A DNA stretch of 64,000 nucleotides from Mycolicibacterium litorale (GTDB taxonomy: Bacteria; Actinomycetota; Actinomycetes; Mycobacteriales; Mycobacteriaceae), in the NCBI GenBank assembly GCA_002007745.1, contig CP019882.1, forward strand, positions 5,890,001-5,954,000, in the 5' to 3' direction. Below the pieces are notes generated by a model, which was not told where the DNA came from, ran no database searches, and was given only the letters and a program-made list of their open reading frames with translations. This document shows positions 44,927 through 54,789 of the stretch, piece by piece; positions within the stretch are counted from its first letter, which is position 1, and every line of letters begins with the position of its first letter. Both the position numbers and the translations under genes were made by a program.

Positions 44927-46314
44927 CTAACCGGTGAAGCCCTCCCCCGATGTTGACCGGTCGTGGTGGGTGTAGGTCGTCGGGATCTGCCGGCCACGGG
45001 CGATCTTGTCCAGCATGGCGATTCGCTCGCGCGCCGCTGCCCCGCTCTTCTTCCTGCTCTCCCGCGTGGGATTGGACCATGGCACCCGGTCCGCCACCAT
45101 GGCGATGCCGACGTTCAGTCTGGTGAGCTTGGCGAAGTACCGCACGCGGCGTTCGAAGTTGTAGCCCAGCGGCTCGAAGAGCGTGCCCGCCACCATGGCC
45201 TCGATCTGCTGGTAGCCGAAGACGACCCCGGCCGGCGCCAGAGCGATGCTGGCGGTGATCTGGTTGGTATATCGCTGAGCGACTTTTCTGGCCCAATCGG
45301 GCAGGGCCTCGGTCAGCGTCGTCAGGTGGGCTGGGCCCGCGATGGCGTCGACGAGTTCAGCGCGCCACGGCGACGGGTTACCACCGCGGGCGAGAACGTA
45401 GTTCAGCGATTTGATCAACTCGATGCCGGTCGCGGAGTGGAGCAACTCGGGGCTCCCCACAATCGTCCGGAGAACGACGAATACTCGGCGAGATCCTCGA
45501 GCTGCGCCCGGGTGAGCTTGCGCCCGAACGCGTGGTCGACCAGCCTCCCGAGCAACATACCGCTGCCGAACCCGAGCAACGACGTCACCGGAATGGGCTC
45601 GCCGAACTTGAGATACACGTCGTCGCCCCATTTCCGTCGTAGTCCACGACTGGCCAGGGCGTGCATCAACCGAACCCGCACCACGTCCTGGAAGGCATCC
45701 GAGTGCCGGTCGAAGATGTCGGGCAAGGTGAATTCGGCGAACACCCGTGCTGTCTCGATGAACCGTCGCGGGCCGTCGTCGGCGAATCGACCGGTGGCTC
45801 CAGTGGCTGCGGAGATGTCTCCGGTCATCGCGGTCTCGTAGAACGCCCACGAACGGATGATTGTGGTGGCGGCCCAGGTGCTCGACATCGCCAGCATCCG
45901 GCCGCGCTCGGCGGAGGCCAGGTCGAACTGCGCCGGCAGGTTGTCCAGATGCTCGAAGAGGTCGACGAACTCCTGGGGCGGATCCTCGATGCTATCGATG
46001 CCCTGGGTCAGAGCCTGCTCGAAGAGGGCGCGGCCCTGCTCATGGCCGAGGCGTTCAAAGGCGTCGACCGCGCCGATCATGTATTCGTCGCGCTGCCAGA
46101 AATAGTCGTCCCGCAGGCGGGTGAGGTCACTGGGACGGACCTCTTTGTCGATGTCGATCCATTCGCCGAACAGGAATTCGCGCATGCGGCGCCACTGGTC
46201 GGCGAAGTGATCGCGACCGGGCGGGATGGGCCGCAGCGGCCGATCGGGATGGTCACGCCTATTGAAGTCGACGTCCTCGAGGAGGATCTCCGGACGCTCA
46301 CCGGTCACAGTCAT
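44927..46314 (-). pseudogene. MpaB/DUF2236-family oxygenase, frameshifted in this sequence
   Basis: The N-part (46314 to about 45450: ADQWRRMREFLFGEWIDIDK, MSSTWAATTIIRSWAFYE, DVVRVRLMHALASRGLR) and the C-part (to 44927: PELLHSATGIELIKSL, FEPLGYNFERRVRYFAKL) lie in different frames. Adding one base to the G4 run at 45449-45452 joins them as SGRLWGAPELLHSATG and gives about 462 residues. The family (ER-bound MpaB/rubber oxygenase catalytic domain, DUF2236) uses a histidine-bound heme to cleave or oxidise lipids and polyprenoids. It is likely intact in vivo. An acyltransferase gene follows upstream on the same strand. Confidence 0.8.
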
Positions 46315-46431
46315 GAAGCGACCCCATCTAGGAGTTCACGGGCAGTACTTCGACGGTAACCCACGTGATCAGCATTTGGGAACGACGGTTTCCGGTTTCC
46401 TGGACCCCAGCAGCCCGGTCAGGCCGGCGCA

Positions 46432-47370
46432 TCAGCCGAAGAGCGGCAACGACCGCTTGCGTGCCAGCGCGTCCACGCCGCGCTGGATGCTGTCCTGGAC
46501 CTCGCGGTATTTCTGTTCCACATAGTGGTCGTCGTCGGCGCGGGACGGATCGTGGTCCACATCGACCGCGGGCATCAATCGGGTGCGGATCTTCGCCGGT
46601 AGCGGCAGCTGCGGCAGGGCTGCCGGCGCGATCCCCCACGGCAGGGAGACGGCGACTGGGAACACCTTGAGGCGCAACATCTTGTCCAGTCGCAGCAGGC
46701 GAGAGAGCCTGTCACCGCGAATGAGCACCGGCATCGCATCGGCCCCGCCCACCGTCGCGATCGGCACGATCGGCACTCCCGCCTTGATCGCCATGCGGAC
46801 GAAGCCGGTACGCCCCGCCAGATTCGCGACGTCGCGCTCGTTCCACGGTCGCAACGAATCCACCTCACCGCCCGGCCACACCGCCACATCGTGCCCCTCC
46901 GCCAGCGCCGTGGCCATCGAGTCGCGCGCGGCCGGCAGTACACCCATCGCCCGGAAGTACCTGCCGATCATCGGCATCGCCATCAGGGCGTCGTGGGCGG
47001 TGCCGTGCAGTGGGCGCTCCTGGCCGAACCGGCGCCACCATTGCACTCCGACTGTCCAGGCATCCCAGACGAAGGGCGCGCCGGTATGGATCCCGACCAG
47101 CAGCACCGGTGGGTCGGGCAGGTTCTCCCAGCCGTCGAACTCCATCCGGAACCAGTGATCCACCAGGAAGTTCCACAGGTACTTCTGGCGCTGCATCGTC
47201 GCTTCGTCTTGGCCACCCAGGTCCCATTGCCCGGTTCGCTGGTTGAGCCAACCGCTGATGCCACCGTCGGACTGTTCGGAGCGCCGGTCCGCCATCTCGC
47301 GGCGGGCCTGGTCAGCGTGCTGGTGAGCTTGTTGTCGGACGGCGGTGGGACGGGAATCGACGTTGGCCAT
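46432..47370 (-). CDS. Lysophospholipid acyltransferase-family protein (PlsC/MGAT-like)
   Basis: 312 residues. The acyltransferase block is present as VGIHTGAPFVWDAW (the H...D catalytic motif in its spaced MGAT-like form), AMGVLPAARDS, VAVWPGGEVDSLRP (the EGTR-like block III) and GVPIVPIATVGG (block IV). It acylates a lipid hydroxyl on the inner membrane face, probably in phospholipid or glyceride synthesis. It lies 117 bases upstream of the MpaB oxygenase on the same strand, so the two may act on related lipids. Confidence 0.85.
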   Translation of the reverse strand: MANVDSRPTAVRQQAHQHADQARREMADRRSEQSDGGISGWLNQRTGQWDLGGQDEATMQRQKYLWNFLVDHWFRMEFDGWENLPDPPVLLVGIHTGAPFVWDAWTVGVQWWRRFGQERPLHGTAHDALMAMPMIGRYFRAMGVLPAARDSMATALAEGHDVAVWPGGEVDSLRPWNERDVANLAGRTGFVRMAIKAGVPIVPIATVGGADAMPVLIRGDRLSRLLRLDKMLRLKVFPVAVSLPWGIAPAALPQLPLPAKIRTRLMPAVDVDHDPSRADDDHYVEQKYREVQDSIQRGVDALARKRSLPLFG

Positions 47371-47427
47371 GCCGACGGAGTACCCGCACTGTGGGGGGCG
47401 TCACACAGGTTGTCCCGCCGCGGTGGC

Positions 47428-47904
47428 TCACGCCGGCGGGCCGGTGGTAGCGAGCAGAGCCGCGGACACAGCGACCGTCGCGGCGACGATCGCCTGGTAC
47501 CCGGTGCACCGGCAGAGGTGCCCGACGAGGTGCTCTCTCACCTCGGCCGGCTGTAGGCAACGCCGCTGTGCCGCGGCCTCCCGTAGCGCCCATGACAGGG
47601 TCACCACGATGCCGGGTGAGCAGAACCCGCACTGCACCGCGCCTTCGCGTGCCAACGCGTCCACCAGATCCTGGAGTGGGCCGCTCTGCACGGTGCTGAC
47701 GACGCTTCCGCGGACCGCCGCTTTGGGAACGACGCACGACGGCGCCGGTATCCCGTCGACCAGCACGGTGCACGCGCCACAGTGTCCGGTGCCACAGCCG
47801 AACGGTGGCGCCGTCGAGGTCTCGTCGAGGACGTCCCATAGACTCGCCGTTCCCGAGCTGGGCAGAGCCACCTCGGCGCCGTCGATCCACACCGATTCCG
47901 TCAT
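47428..47904 (-). CDS. Molybdenum hydroxylase small subunit, 2Fe-2S (CoxS/XdhC-type chain)
   Basis: 158 residues with both [2Fe-2S] clusters: plant-type Cys37, Cys42, Cys45, Cys57 (CGTGHCGAC ... SC) and helical-type Cys92, Cys95, Cys131, Cys133 (QCGFC ... LCRC). It carries electrons from the molybdopterin subunit to the FAD subunit. Its ATG overlaps the FAD-subunit stop (ATGA), and it ends the importer-hydroxylase operon. Confidence 0.95.
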   Translation of the reverse strand: MTESVWIDGAEVALPSSGTASLWDVLDETSTAPPFGCGTGHCGACTVLVDGIPAPSCVVPKAAVRGSVVSTVQSGPLQDLVDALAREGAVQCGFCSPGIVVTLSWALREAAAQRRCLQPAEVREHLVGHLCRCTGYQAIVAATVAVSAALLATTGPPA

Positions 47905-48650
47905 CGCGGTACTCCGTCATGTAGGTCGCAGTGCACCTGGTCGGCCAGCGCAGCCAGAATGTCGATATCGACCGCACTGTGCGGCGCCACGGCGGCTCTG
48001 ACCGCCCCGATAAAGTCGGCCCGCCGCGCGCCGGGGTGCGCTCGGGGGATCGCGCGCACCGGGCCGCCAGCCGAGAGGACCACAGCTGCAGTGCATTCCG
48101 GTCCCAGTGCAGCACACAGACCCATTTCGACCCGGGTCAGTCGGCTCCTCGGCGCGACTCGCCGATAACTGATCCGCTCGGGACGGGCGAGAGTGATTTC
48201 GGTGGCCACCGCTCCCGGGGCGAGGTCCAGGGCGTCCTGCACCGGTAGCCACACCTGCGTCTGTGGGCTCACCGAGCGAACGCGACCGTCGACTGCCACC
48301 AATACCGGCACGAGTTCGCGCGGGCCCAGCCGGGATACGACGTTGCCGACCACGGTGGCCCGGCGTCGTACCGCGGGGCTGGCGAACCACTGGGGTCCGT
48401 CGATGCCGAACCAATCCGTGAGCGCGGCATGTCCGACGGGCACCATGGCGCCCAGCCGAAGACGGTCATCAGCGGGCGTGAGTTCCCAGGCCTCGGGGAT
48501 ATCGCTGAGATGTACGAGTACGGTCGGTTTAGCCCCGGTCGTGGTGAGCCACGGCTGCACTCCGGTACCGCCGGCGACGACGACGGCGGCCGGGTCAGCT
48601 GCCGCTGACAACGCCTGTACCCAGCTGACGGGCCGAACATCGATAGTCAC
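47901..48650 (-). CDS. Molybdenum hydroxylase FAD subunit (CoxM-type)
   Basis: 249 residues from a GTG four bases after the large-subunit stop. The FAD-binding signature AGGTGVQPW, the following PTVLVHLSDIPE segment and ATVVGNVVSRLGPREL (the TIGGN-like second motif) mark the CoxM/FAD_binding_5 family; the C-terminal CO_deh_flav_C-like domain is short. It passes electrons from the iron-sulfur subunit to NAD or another acceptor. It is slightly shorter than usual (about 280). Confidence 0.9.
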   Translation of the reverse strand: MTIDVRPVSWVQALSAAADPAAVVVAGGTGVQPWLTTTGAKPTVLVHLSDIPEAWELTPADDRLRLGAMVPVGHAALTDWFGIDGPQWFASPAVRRRATVVGNVVSRLGPRELVPVLVAVDGRVRSVSPQTQVWLPVQDALDLAPGAVATEITLARPERISYRRVAPRSRLTRVEMGLCAALGPECTAAVVLSAGGPVRAIPRAHPGARRADFIGAVRAAVAPHSAVDIDILAALADQVHCDLHDGVPR

Positions 48651-48654
48651 AGAT

Positions 48655-50796
48655 TCACCGACAATCCTGCCGGCTGCGCCACAGGGGAATCCGCGCAATG
48701 GCGCTTCCCGTCGCCGCTCGAACCGCCGACGCCACCGCCGCCGGCGATGACACCAGCGGCCCCTCTCCGATTCCTTTGGCTCCCAGTGCCAGGTCCGGGT
48801 GGGGGACTTCGAGGATCACCGCCCGGACGTCGGGTACGTCCACAGCGGTGGGCACCAAGTAGTCAGCGAACCCGGTGGTGGTCTGTCTCCCCGACTCGTC
48901 AAGGATGCGCTCTTCCCACAGCGCGAATCCGATGCCCTGTACCGTTCCACCGATCAGCTGCTCGCGGACACCGATGGGGTCCACGGCCCGCCCGCAGTCC
49001 TGCACGCAGACCGCCTGTACTACTTCGACACGGCCGGTAATGACTTCCACGTCGACAGTCATCCGATGCGCCATCACTTGAAACGCCTTATGGGGGCGTT
49101 CTTTTGACGTAGCCGGGCCGTCGTAGGTCATCTCGTGGCGGATGACGTGTGTTCCGACGGACGCGGGCGTCCACTCGGCGCCGAAGCGCTGATCGGCCTG
49201 CCTTCTGACCTCTCTTGCGGCCCGATACGCCGCCCCGCCGCTGGCCATCGTCTGACGGCTGGCTTTACTGCCACCCGCGGCGGGGAATGTGGTGGGCATG
49301 GTCTGCACCGTGACGGGCAGGCCGGGCAACTGAGCTCCGACAATGCGCCTGAGCACCTCGGTAACCCCTTGGCCGACCTCCGCTGCCGCGGATTCGACGG
49401 TGACTCCGGCGGCGCTCAGGGTGACCGCGACAGTTGCGGGATCGGGCTTGCCGTGGCCGAGTCCGGCACTCTTGATGCCGAGGGCAACGCCGGTGCCGCG
49501 CCGATAGCCGCGGCCCGCACCGGTGGGCGCCGCCACCGCCATCGCGGTGTCCAGCACGTCCCGCGGATCAGCACAACCCAGCAGGGGTTGCCCGGTGATC
49601 GACAGCGCCTCTCCGATACGAACCAGGTTCTGCCGCCGCAGCGACACCGGGTCACGCCCCAACACCGCAGCGGCGGCATCGACAGTCGATTCGATGAGGA
49701 AACATGCCTGAGTGGCACCGAATCCGCGCATGGCGCCGGCCGGTGGGTTGTTCGTGTAGACGACCGTCGTATCCACGTCGACTGCGGCAAAGCGGTACAT
49801 CCCCGCACTGAAGTCGTGCACGATCGCGGACACCGGTGCGGAATTCGACGCATACGCACCGCCGTCGAGCACCGTACGCACCTTCAGCGACACAAATTGA
49901 CCATCGTGGCGGCAGGTCAACTCCACCGAACTGGTCATCGGGTGCCGGCTGGGGTGACCAGCGAGCGACTCCGTGCGCGAATAGGCCATGCGCACCGGAC
50001 GTCCCGTCCGCAACGTGGCCAACACCAGGTGCGCTTGCAGCGTGATGTCCTCACGCCCGCCGAACGCGCCACCGATACCGCTGTTGTGCAGCACCAGTTT
50101 TGCCGGGTCCAGCTCCAACGCCCGGGTGAGCTGTGCATGGTCGGAGTGGATGTCCTGCGTGGCCAAGGTGAGATGGATCGTCCCATCCGGATGTGGGACC
50201 GCCACAGCCGCTTCCGGTGCCAGGAAGGCCGCGTCCTGACGGCCGGTGGCCCACTGCCTCGAGACCACGACCTCCCCTCGACCTTCACCGCGCTGGGTTC
50301 GGTGAGTGGCGATCAGATTGCCGGCCGGCCCGACCTGCGGCGAAGTCGCGTCGAGGGCGTGCTTGGGTTCTAGGAGGGCGGGAATTTCGATCAAGACCAT
50401 ATCGACGGACTCCGCCATCGCGCGCGCCGCGTCGTCGGATTCCGCAACGACAATCGCGACGGCCTCGCCGAAATGGCGCACTACACCGTCGGCCAGCACG
50501 GGCTGGTCAGCAACCTTGGCGCCGAGGCGACGTCCCGGGAGGTCGCCTGCGGTCAGGACGGTGACGGCGCCGGGCACCTGCATCGCGGTGGCGGTGTCCA
50601 GCCGCTCGATCGTGGCACTGGCGAGCGGGCTTCGCACCGTCCGCGCATACAGCTGCCCGGCGACCCGTTCCTGCGTTGCGTAACGGAACTGTCCGGTGAG
50701 TTTCGCCAACGCGTCCGCCCGGGGCGCGTGCTGGCCGATGCCTACCGGAACACTGTCACCGATCGCGGGTACCTCAAGGCTTCGGCGCTGCGGCAC
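48655..50796 (-). CDS. Molybdenum hydroxylase large subunit (xanthine dehydrogenase family)
   Basis: 713 residues from a GTG at 50796, overlapping the binding-protein gene by 23 bases; a longer upstream frame would only shadow that gene. The family layout is present: GQHAPRADALAKLTGQFRYA, GGAFGGREDI, PAGAMRGFGATQ, VGQGVTEVL, and the active-site glutamate in GAKGIGEGPLVS. The CODH-specific AYRCSFR loop is absent, so it is not a carbon monoxide dehydrogenase. Such enzymes hydroxylate N-heterocycles or aldehydes with water as oxygen source. Made together with an ABC importer. Confidence 0.92.
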   Translation of the reverse strand: MPQRRSLEVPAIGDSVPVGIGQHAPRADALAKLTGQFRYATQERVAGQLYARTVRSPLASATIERLDTATAMQVPGAVTVLTAGDLPGRRLGAKVADQPVLADGVVRHFGEAVAIVVAESDDAARAMAESVDMVLIEIPALLEPKHALDATSPQVGPAGNLIATHRTQRGEGRGEVVVSRQWATGRQDAAFLAPEAAVAVPHPDGTIHLTLATQDIHSDHAQLTRALELDPAKLVLHNSGIGGAFGGREDITLQAHLVLATLRTGRPVRMAYSRTESLAGHPSRHPMTSSVELTCRHDGQFVSLKVRTVLDGGAYASNSAPVSAIVHDFSAGMYRFAAVDVDTTVVYTNNPPAGAMRGFGATQACFLIESTVDAAAAVLGRDPVSLRRQNLVRIGEALSITGQPLLGCADPRDVLDTAMAVAAPTGAGRGYRRGTGVALGIKSAGLGHGKPDPATVAVTLSAAGVTVESAAAEVGQGVTEVLRRIVGAQLPGLPVTVQTMPTTFPAAGGSKASRQTMASGGAAYRAAREVRRQADQRFGAEWTPASVGTHVIRHEMTYDGPATSKERPHKAFQVMAHRMTVDVEVITGRVEVVQAVCVQDCGRAVDPIGVREQLIGGTVQGIGFALWEERILDESGRQTTTGFADYLVPTAVDVPDVRAVILEVPHPDLALGAKGIGEGPLVSSPAAVASAVRAATGSAIARIPLWRSRQDCR

Positions 50797-51825
50797 TGGG
50801 CAGGACGGGCTGGTCGGGTTGGTAGTCCTCGCTGGTGAACTCGGCCACCGGCTTGGCCTCGGCAAGGCCCGCGTCGACGAGCACCGCCTGGGTCTGGGCG
50901 ATACCGTCGACCGAGAAGCTGCCGAACCCATGTTCTCGGGAGTAGGGGGCGGTGTAGGAATCGAAGTAGGCATCCATGCTGAACTTCAGAGCTTGAGGTG
51001 ACACCTCCGGGCACTTGGAGACCAGCTGCTGGTAGGACTCGTCGTAGTGGTCCTGTACGTACTTCGCCGACTGCGCCCAACCGGTTACGAAGCCCTTTGC
51101 CGCAGAGCCGTTCTCCTTGAGAAAGGCGTTGTTGGCGACGAATGTGTGCCCGTAGGTGGGCACGTGGTCCTGCATCGGCATGACAGTGAGGCCGGGCCGC
51201 TGGTCGAGAATCGCTTTGGTGCTCGCGGTGGGATAGAAGACCACGAAGGCGTCGATCTTCCCGCCGAGAAACTCGGCTTGGGAAGCGTCATCGGCCGGAA
51301 TCACGTTCACCTTGCTGACATCGATGCCCGCGGCCTTGGCATAGGCATCCCACACAGCACCTTCGAATTGGTTGGTCTGCACCGAAAGGGAGTGCCCTTC
51401 CAGGTCTTTCGGACTCTTGATGGACGGGTCCGCCAAGATCGTCACCGGTCCGACCGTGGACGCGGCACCGATTATGGTTATCGGCATATCCTGACCCGCT
51501 CCGATCACGGCTGGCGGTGCGGAGATGATGCCGATGTCGAACTCGCGGGCCGCGACAAGCGGCACGGTATCGCTGCCACCCTGGCCGCGGTCGTAGGTGA
51601 GGTCGACCCCGTTCTTGGCGAAGATACCCTGCTCGAGCCCTTCGTAGACCACCGCCCAGTCACCCGAGCAGGTCCACTCGAAGGCCATCTTCACCGGAGT
51701 GCGTCCCCCTCCGACGAACCCTGCGCGCCGGTCGAGGACGATGTCGAGCAGGCTCCGAGAATCAGCGTCGAGCCCAAGCCGGCTACCGCGACGGCACCCA
51801 ATCTGCAGGCAATAGTGAACATCAT
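50774..51825 (-). pseudogene. ABC substrate-binding lipoprotein (NMT1/SsuA/TauA-like), frameshifted in this sequence
   Basis: From the ATG at 51825 (site gaggagaa) the first frame encodes a textbook lipoprotein signal with lipobox LGAC and a Ser-rich linker, then hits a stop. The second frame carries the mature protein: KMAFEWTCSGDWAVVYEGLEQGIF, DIGIISAPPAVIGAGQDMPI, AIL- and HTFVANNAFLKENG, typical of NMT1/SsuA-like nitrate, sulfonate and pyrimidine-precursor binding proteins. Adding one base to the C5 run at 51705-51709 fuses them (about 350 residues). It captures the substrate for the ABC permease and ATPase encoded upstream. Confidence 0.85.
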
Positions 51826-51898
51826 TTCTCCTCAACGGGGGTTGGCCGGGCGTCGGGACGCCAGGGCAGGCTAGGCGGTGGACTGGTGGATCAGCAGG

Positions 51899-52726
51899 TC
51901 AACGCACGACGGTCTTCCACGGAACGACAATCCGTTCCGCCCAGACACAGACGTTGAAGAAGAGGATGCCCAGGAGGCAGGACAGCAGCGCAAGGACGAA
52001 CACCGCTGCGGTGTCGAGCTGCGCGCTGTACACCGTGATCAGGTATCCCAGACCAGTTTTGGAGCCGATGAACTCTCCAAGCAGTGCGCCCACCACTGCG
52101 CCGGGCGCCGCGACACGGAATGACGAGAACAGGTACGGAAGTGAGTTGGGGATCCTGATGTGCATCAGGATCGACATCTCGCTCGCGTTGGCGAGTTTCA
52201 TCATGTTGATGAGATCCCGCTCCACAGCGGTCAAACCGTGCGTCACATCGACGATGATGGGAAAGACTGCGATGAGGCACGAACAGATGACGATCGGCAG
52301 GCCGGTTCGCCCGAACCAGATGATCAGCAGTGGCGCGATGGCCACGGTTGGCATGACGCGGATGATGTTCAGGAACGGGTAGATCAGCTCTTCGAAGACC
52401 GCACTGCGGGCCATCAAAACCGCGAGGAACACGCCGATGACCACGGCGACCGCGAACCCCAGGAACGAAACCTTGGCCGTCTCCCACAGCCCGCTCAGAA
52501 ACAGACCCGGCTGCTTGGTCAACGCCATGACGATGCCGGACGGGCTTGGTAATACATACTTGGGAATCTCGAACGCGCGAACGACCAGTTCCCAGACCAG
52601 CAGCGCGGCAGCCAGGACAAGCCACGCCCGACTCATACGGAATGCCGACATCAACCAACTGGCCCGCTCCGCTGGCGGGATGATCGCGGTCACCCGCTTG
52701 CCTTCGGTGAGCTGCGAGGCGGTCAT
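51899..52726 (-). CDS. ABC transporter permease (SsuC/TauC-like)
   Basis: 275 residues from the ATG at 52726, overlapping the ATPase stop (ATGA). Six membrane helices; the permease EAA loop is visible as RDLINMMKLANASEMSILMHI with the conserved P-x-x-LPYLFSSFRVA after it. It pairs with the ATPase and lipoprotein to import the catabolic island's substrate. Confidence 0.93.
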   Translation of the reverse strand: MTASQLTEGKRVTAIIPPAERASWLMSAFRMSRAWLVLAAALLVWELVVRAFEIPKYVLPSPSGIVMALTKQPGLFLSGLWETAKVSFLGFAVAVVIGVFLAVLMARSAVFEELIYPFLNIIRVMPTVAIAPLLIIWFGRTGLPIVICSCLIAVFPIIVDVTHGLTAVERDLINMMKLANASEMSILMHIRIPNSLPYLFSSFRVAAPGAVVGALLGEFIGSKTGLGYLITVYSAQLDTAAVFVLALLSCLLGILFFNVCVWAERIVVPWKTVVR

Positions 52727-53559
52727 CGGTTGTCCTCCAGAGCGGCTCGGATCCGGTGCTGGATGCCAACGAACTCCGGCGAGTCTTTGAGATCGTTGCG
52801 CCGCGGCCGCGGGAAGTCGACCGAGATGAAATCCGCCATCCGGCCCGGATGGGCAGCCATGACCAGAATGTGGTCGGAGAGGAAGACCGCCTCGGCGATC
52901 GAATGCGTCACCAGGACGATAGAGGCGTCCGTGGTACCCCAAATGCGTAGCAGCTCGGTATGCATCTCATCGCGGGTGATCTCGTCGAGGGCGCCGAAGG
53001 GCTCGTCCATCAACAGCACCTGCGGCTCCATCACCAGAGCCCGGGCCAACGCCACCCGTTGACGTTGCCCGCCGGAGAGCTGCTTGGGAAGCCGTTTCTC
53101 GAAACCCTTCAGCCCCACCACCTCCAGCTGCTCGCGGGGGGTCTTCGCCGGAACGTGATCGCGGCCGCGCGCCACCTGCAGAGGCAACCGGACGTTTGCT
53201 TCCACGGTGCGCCATGGAGCGAGCACCGCATCCTGGAAGACCATGCTCAGCAGTCCCGATTTGCGGGCGTCGTCGGGGCTCTTGCCCAGGATCGACAACT
53301 CACCCTGTACCGATGCCTCGGGCAGCAGTCCGGCAATGGCGCGCAGCAAAGTGGACTTGCCGCAACCGGAATGGCCGACGATGGAGACAATTTCGCGTGG
53401 CGCGACTTCGAGGTCGACGCCTTCTACCGCCACCACGGCGGCGTCGCCGCGGCCGTGGACGATGCAGACGTCCTTCAGGCTCACCCGGCTTTGCTTGGCG
53501 CCGGGGTCTGCTGTCACCAACTCGGTCGACAGGGTGTGGGTATCGGGTATCACGGACAT
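52723..53559 (-). CDS. ABC transporter ATP-binding protein (SsuB/TauB-like)
   Basis: 278 residues from the ATG at 53559; an in-frame extension to 53760 has no ABC homology. Walker A GHSGCGKST (62-70), Q-loop MVFQDAVLAPW, signature LSGGQRQR, Walker B VLLMDEP and the H-loop VTHSIAEA are all intact. First gene of a six-gene operon: ATPase, permease, binding lipoprotein and the three molybdenum-hydroxylase subunits. A TTGTATCCAT site lies 55-64 bases before its start. Confidence 0.95.
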   Translation of the reverse strand: MSVIPDTHTLSTELVTADPGAKQSRVSLKDVCIVHGRGDAAVVAVEGVDLEVAPREIVSIVGHSGCGKSTLLRAIAGLLPEASVQGELSILGKSPDDARKSGLLSMVFQDAVLAPWRTVEANVRLPLQVARGRDHVPAKTPREQLEVVGLKGFEKRLPKQLSGGQRQRVALARALVMEPQVLLMDEPFGALDEITRDEMHTELLRIWGTTDASIVLVTHSIAEAVFLSDHILVMAAHPGRMADFISVDFPRPRRNDLKDSPEFVGIQHRIRAALEDNR

Positions 53560-53613
53560 TCGACACCGAACTCTGAAACTGGAGCGATGGTCAATCCTGC
53601 GTCCATTCGTATG

Positions 53614-53623
53614 TTGTATCCAT
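53614..53623. promoter_or_regulatory. Catabolic regulon site A (importer-hydroxylase operon)
   Basis: TTGTATCCAT, a one-base variant of the shared TTGTATCCAA motif, 55-64 bases upstream of the ABC ATPase start. Proposed operator of the FCD GntR encoded at 56741. Confidence 0.55.
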
Positions 53624-53731
53624 CTACTTTTACGGTTGGCGACCTCCAAGGTTTCTGCCGTGTTTCGTCTTGGCGGAATCGCCCTCCGTGTCGTCCCGGT
53701 AGCACCGCGCATTGGATCCAAGAGCCGGCGG

Positions 53732-53996
53732 TCACCGGCTGACGGCAACGACCGCGACATCGCCCCGAATGGCGATCACCCGCGCCGTCACCGTTGCGTA
53801 GCATCGCCACCAATCCGGTTCGCGCCCAAGAGCACACCAATGTGTTGGTGGTGGCGAGCGCTCGCCGGATCTGCGCCTGCGTCCGGTGTTCCTGCATGGA
53901 GAGTTCCGGATGACGGTGCAGATCCCGATGCAACTCCAGGGCGTGCGGTAACGCAGGTCCCAGCGTCTCGCCGAGGCGCGTCTCACGGTTGAGCAT
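53732..53996 (-). pseudogene. Remnant of M20-family amidohydrolase (N-terminal end only)
   Basis: From the ATG at 53996, two bases after the repaired aspartate dehydrogenase stop, the frame encodes an M20D N-terminus: LPHALELHRDLHRHPELSMQEHRT ... split as ALELHRDLHRHPEL and SMQEHRTQAQ, then ARTGLVAMLRNGDG. A one-base shift then leads to VIAIRGD, which corresponds to the family's ALRADMDA, and stops after about 88 residues, before the metal-binding HACGHD motif. About 300 residues are missing, so this is a true truncation and not only a miscall. No mobile element marks the break. Confidence 0.6.
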
Positions 53997-53998
53997 GT

Positions 53999-54789
53999 CT
54001 AGAGCCCGCGCCGCTCGGCGGTCGTCGACACGTACTCGCATGCCGGCAACACCACAACGCCAGGCCCGACACCACTGCGCAAGCTGTTCAGCGTGGCGAT
54101 CACTGACCATGCGGTGATCGCCGATGTCTGCCCCCCGAGGCATGGTCAACCGTGTTGTGGAAGCTGAACTCGTAGGTGCCGACCGCCGAGACCCATTGCA
54201 CCCGATGGAGCGTCGACGTGGCCGCCTGATCGGCGACTATGACAACTTCCGTCCGATCGAGTCCCACAGTGGCCAGCGCCAGCGCCACCGAACTGTTGGA
54301 CGTGCGCGGGAACCGCAGGGCCGCATGACGTGCGGTGCCACGGAAAACCTCCACCGGTCCGCCATCGCCGACATCGGCGCCCAGTGCCGCCGGGCTCTTG
54401 ACGGTGACATGCCGAACCCGCGCCTCGACGCCGTCAGCGCAGATTGCAGCAGCGAGGATGTCGAGACCCCCGATGGCCCCCGGTGGCAACAAGATCCGAC
54501 CAGTGGCCGCTGGCGAAACCGCCATGCTGGGCACGGCAAGCGCAGCACAGGAGCAGACGATCACGTCCTTGCCGGACGACACGGCCATTGGGATCACCGT
54601 GCAGGCAGCCTGGACGCTACTCGCCTCGACGACGACATCACTGGTTGCGATCGCGGCGAGCACGTCCTCGATGCCGGTTCGAGAGTTGACTGCTGCGACG
54701 AGCGTGCAACCCGGCACCGCGCCACGAGCCAGGGTTGTCGCCACCGTCGTGCCGATGGTTCCAGTACCCACTACCGTCACCGCGGTCAT
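53999..54789 (-). pseudogene. Aspartate dehydrogenase (DUF108/NadX family), frameshifted in this sequence
   Basis: ATG at 54789 overlapping the Ntn-hydrolase stop. N-terminal Rossmann GTGTIG (8-13), VVVEASS, LPPGAIGGLDIL, VEVFRGTARHAALRFPRTSN and DRTEVVIVAD are the family blocks. The frame breaks just before the conserved end; adding one base to the C6 run at 54131-54136 restores GGQTSAITAWSVIATL, the family's KTSALTAYSVI, with a stop at 53999 and 263 residues. NAD(P)-dependent interconversion of aspartate with iminoaspartate, or related amino-acid dehydrogenation; probably nitrogen release in the catabolic island. Confidence 0.85.

Noticed and set aside
48655..50796. Carbon monoxide dehydrogenase identity for the molybdenum hydroxylase
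   Set aside because: The Cys-containing active-site loop of CO dehydrogenase is missing.
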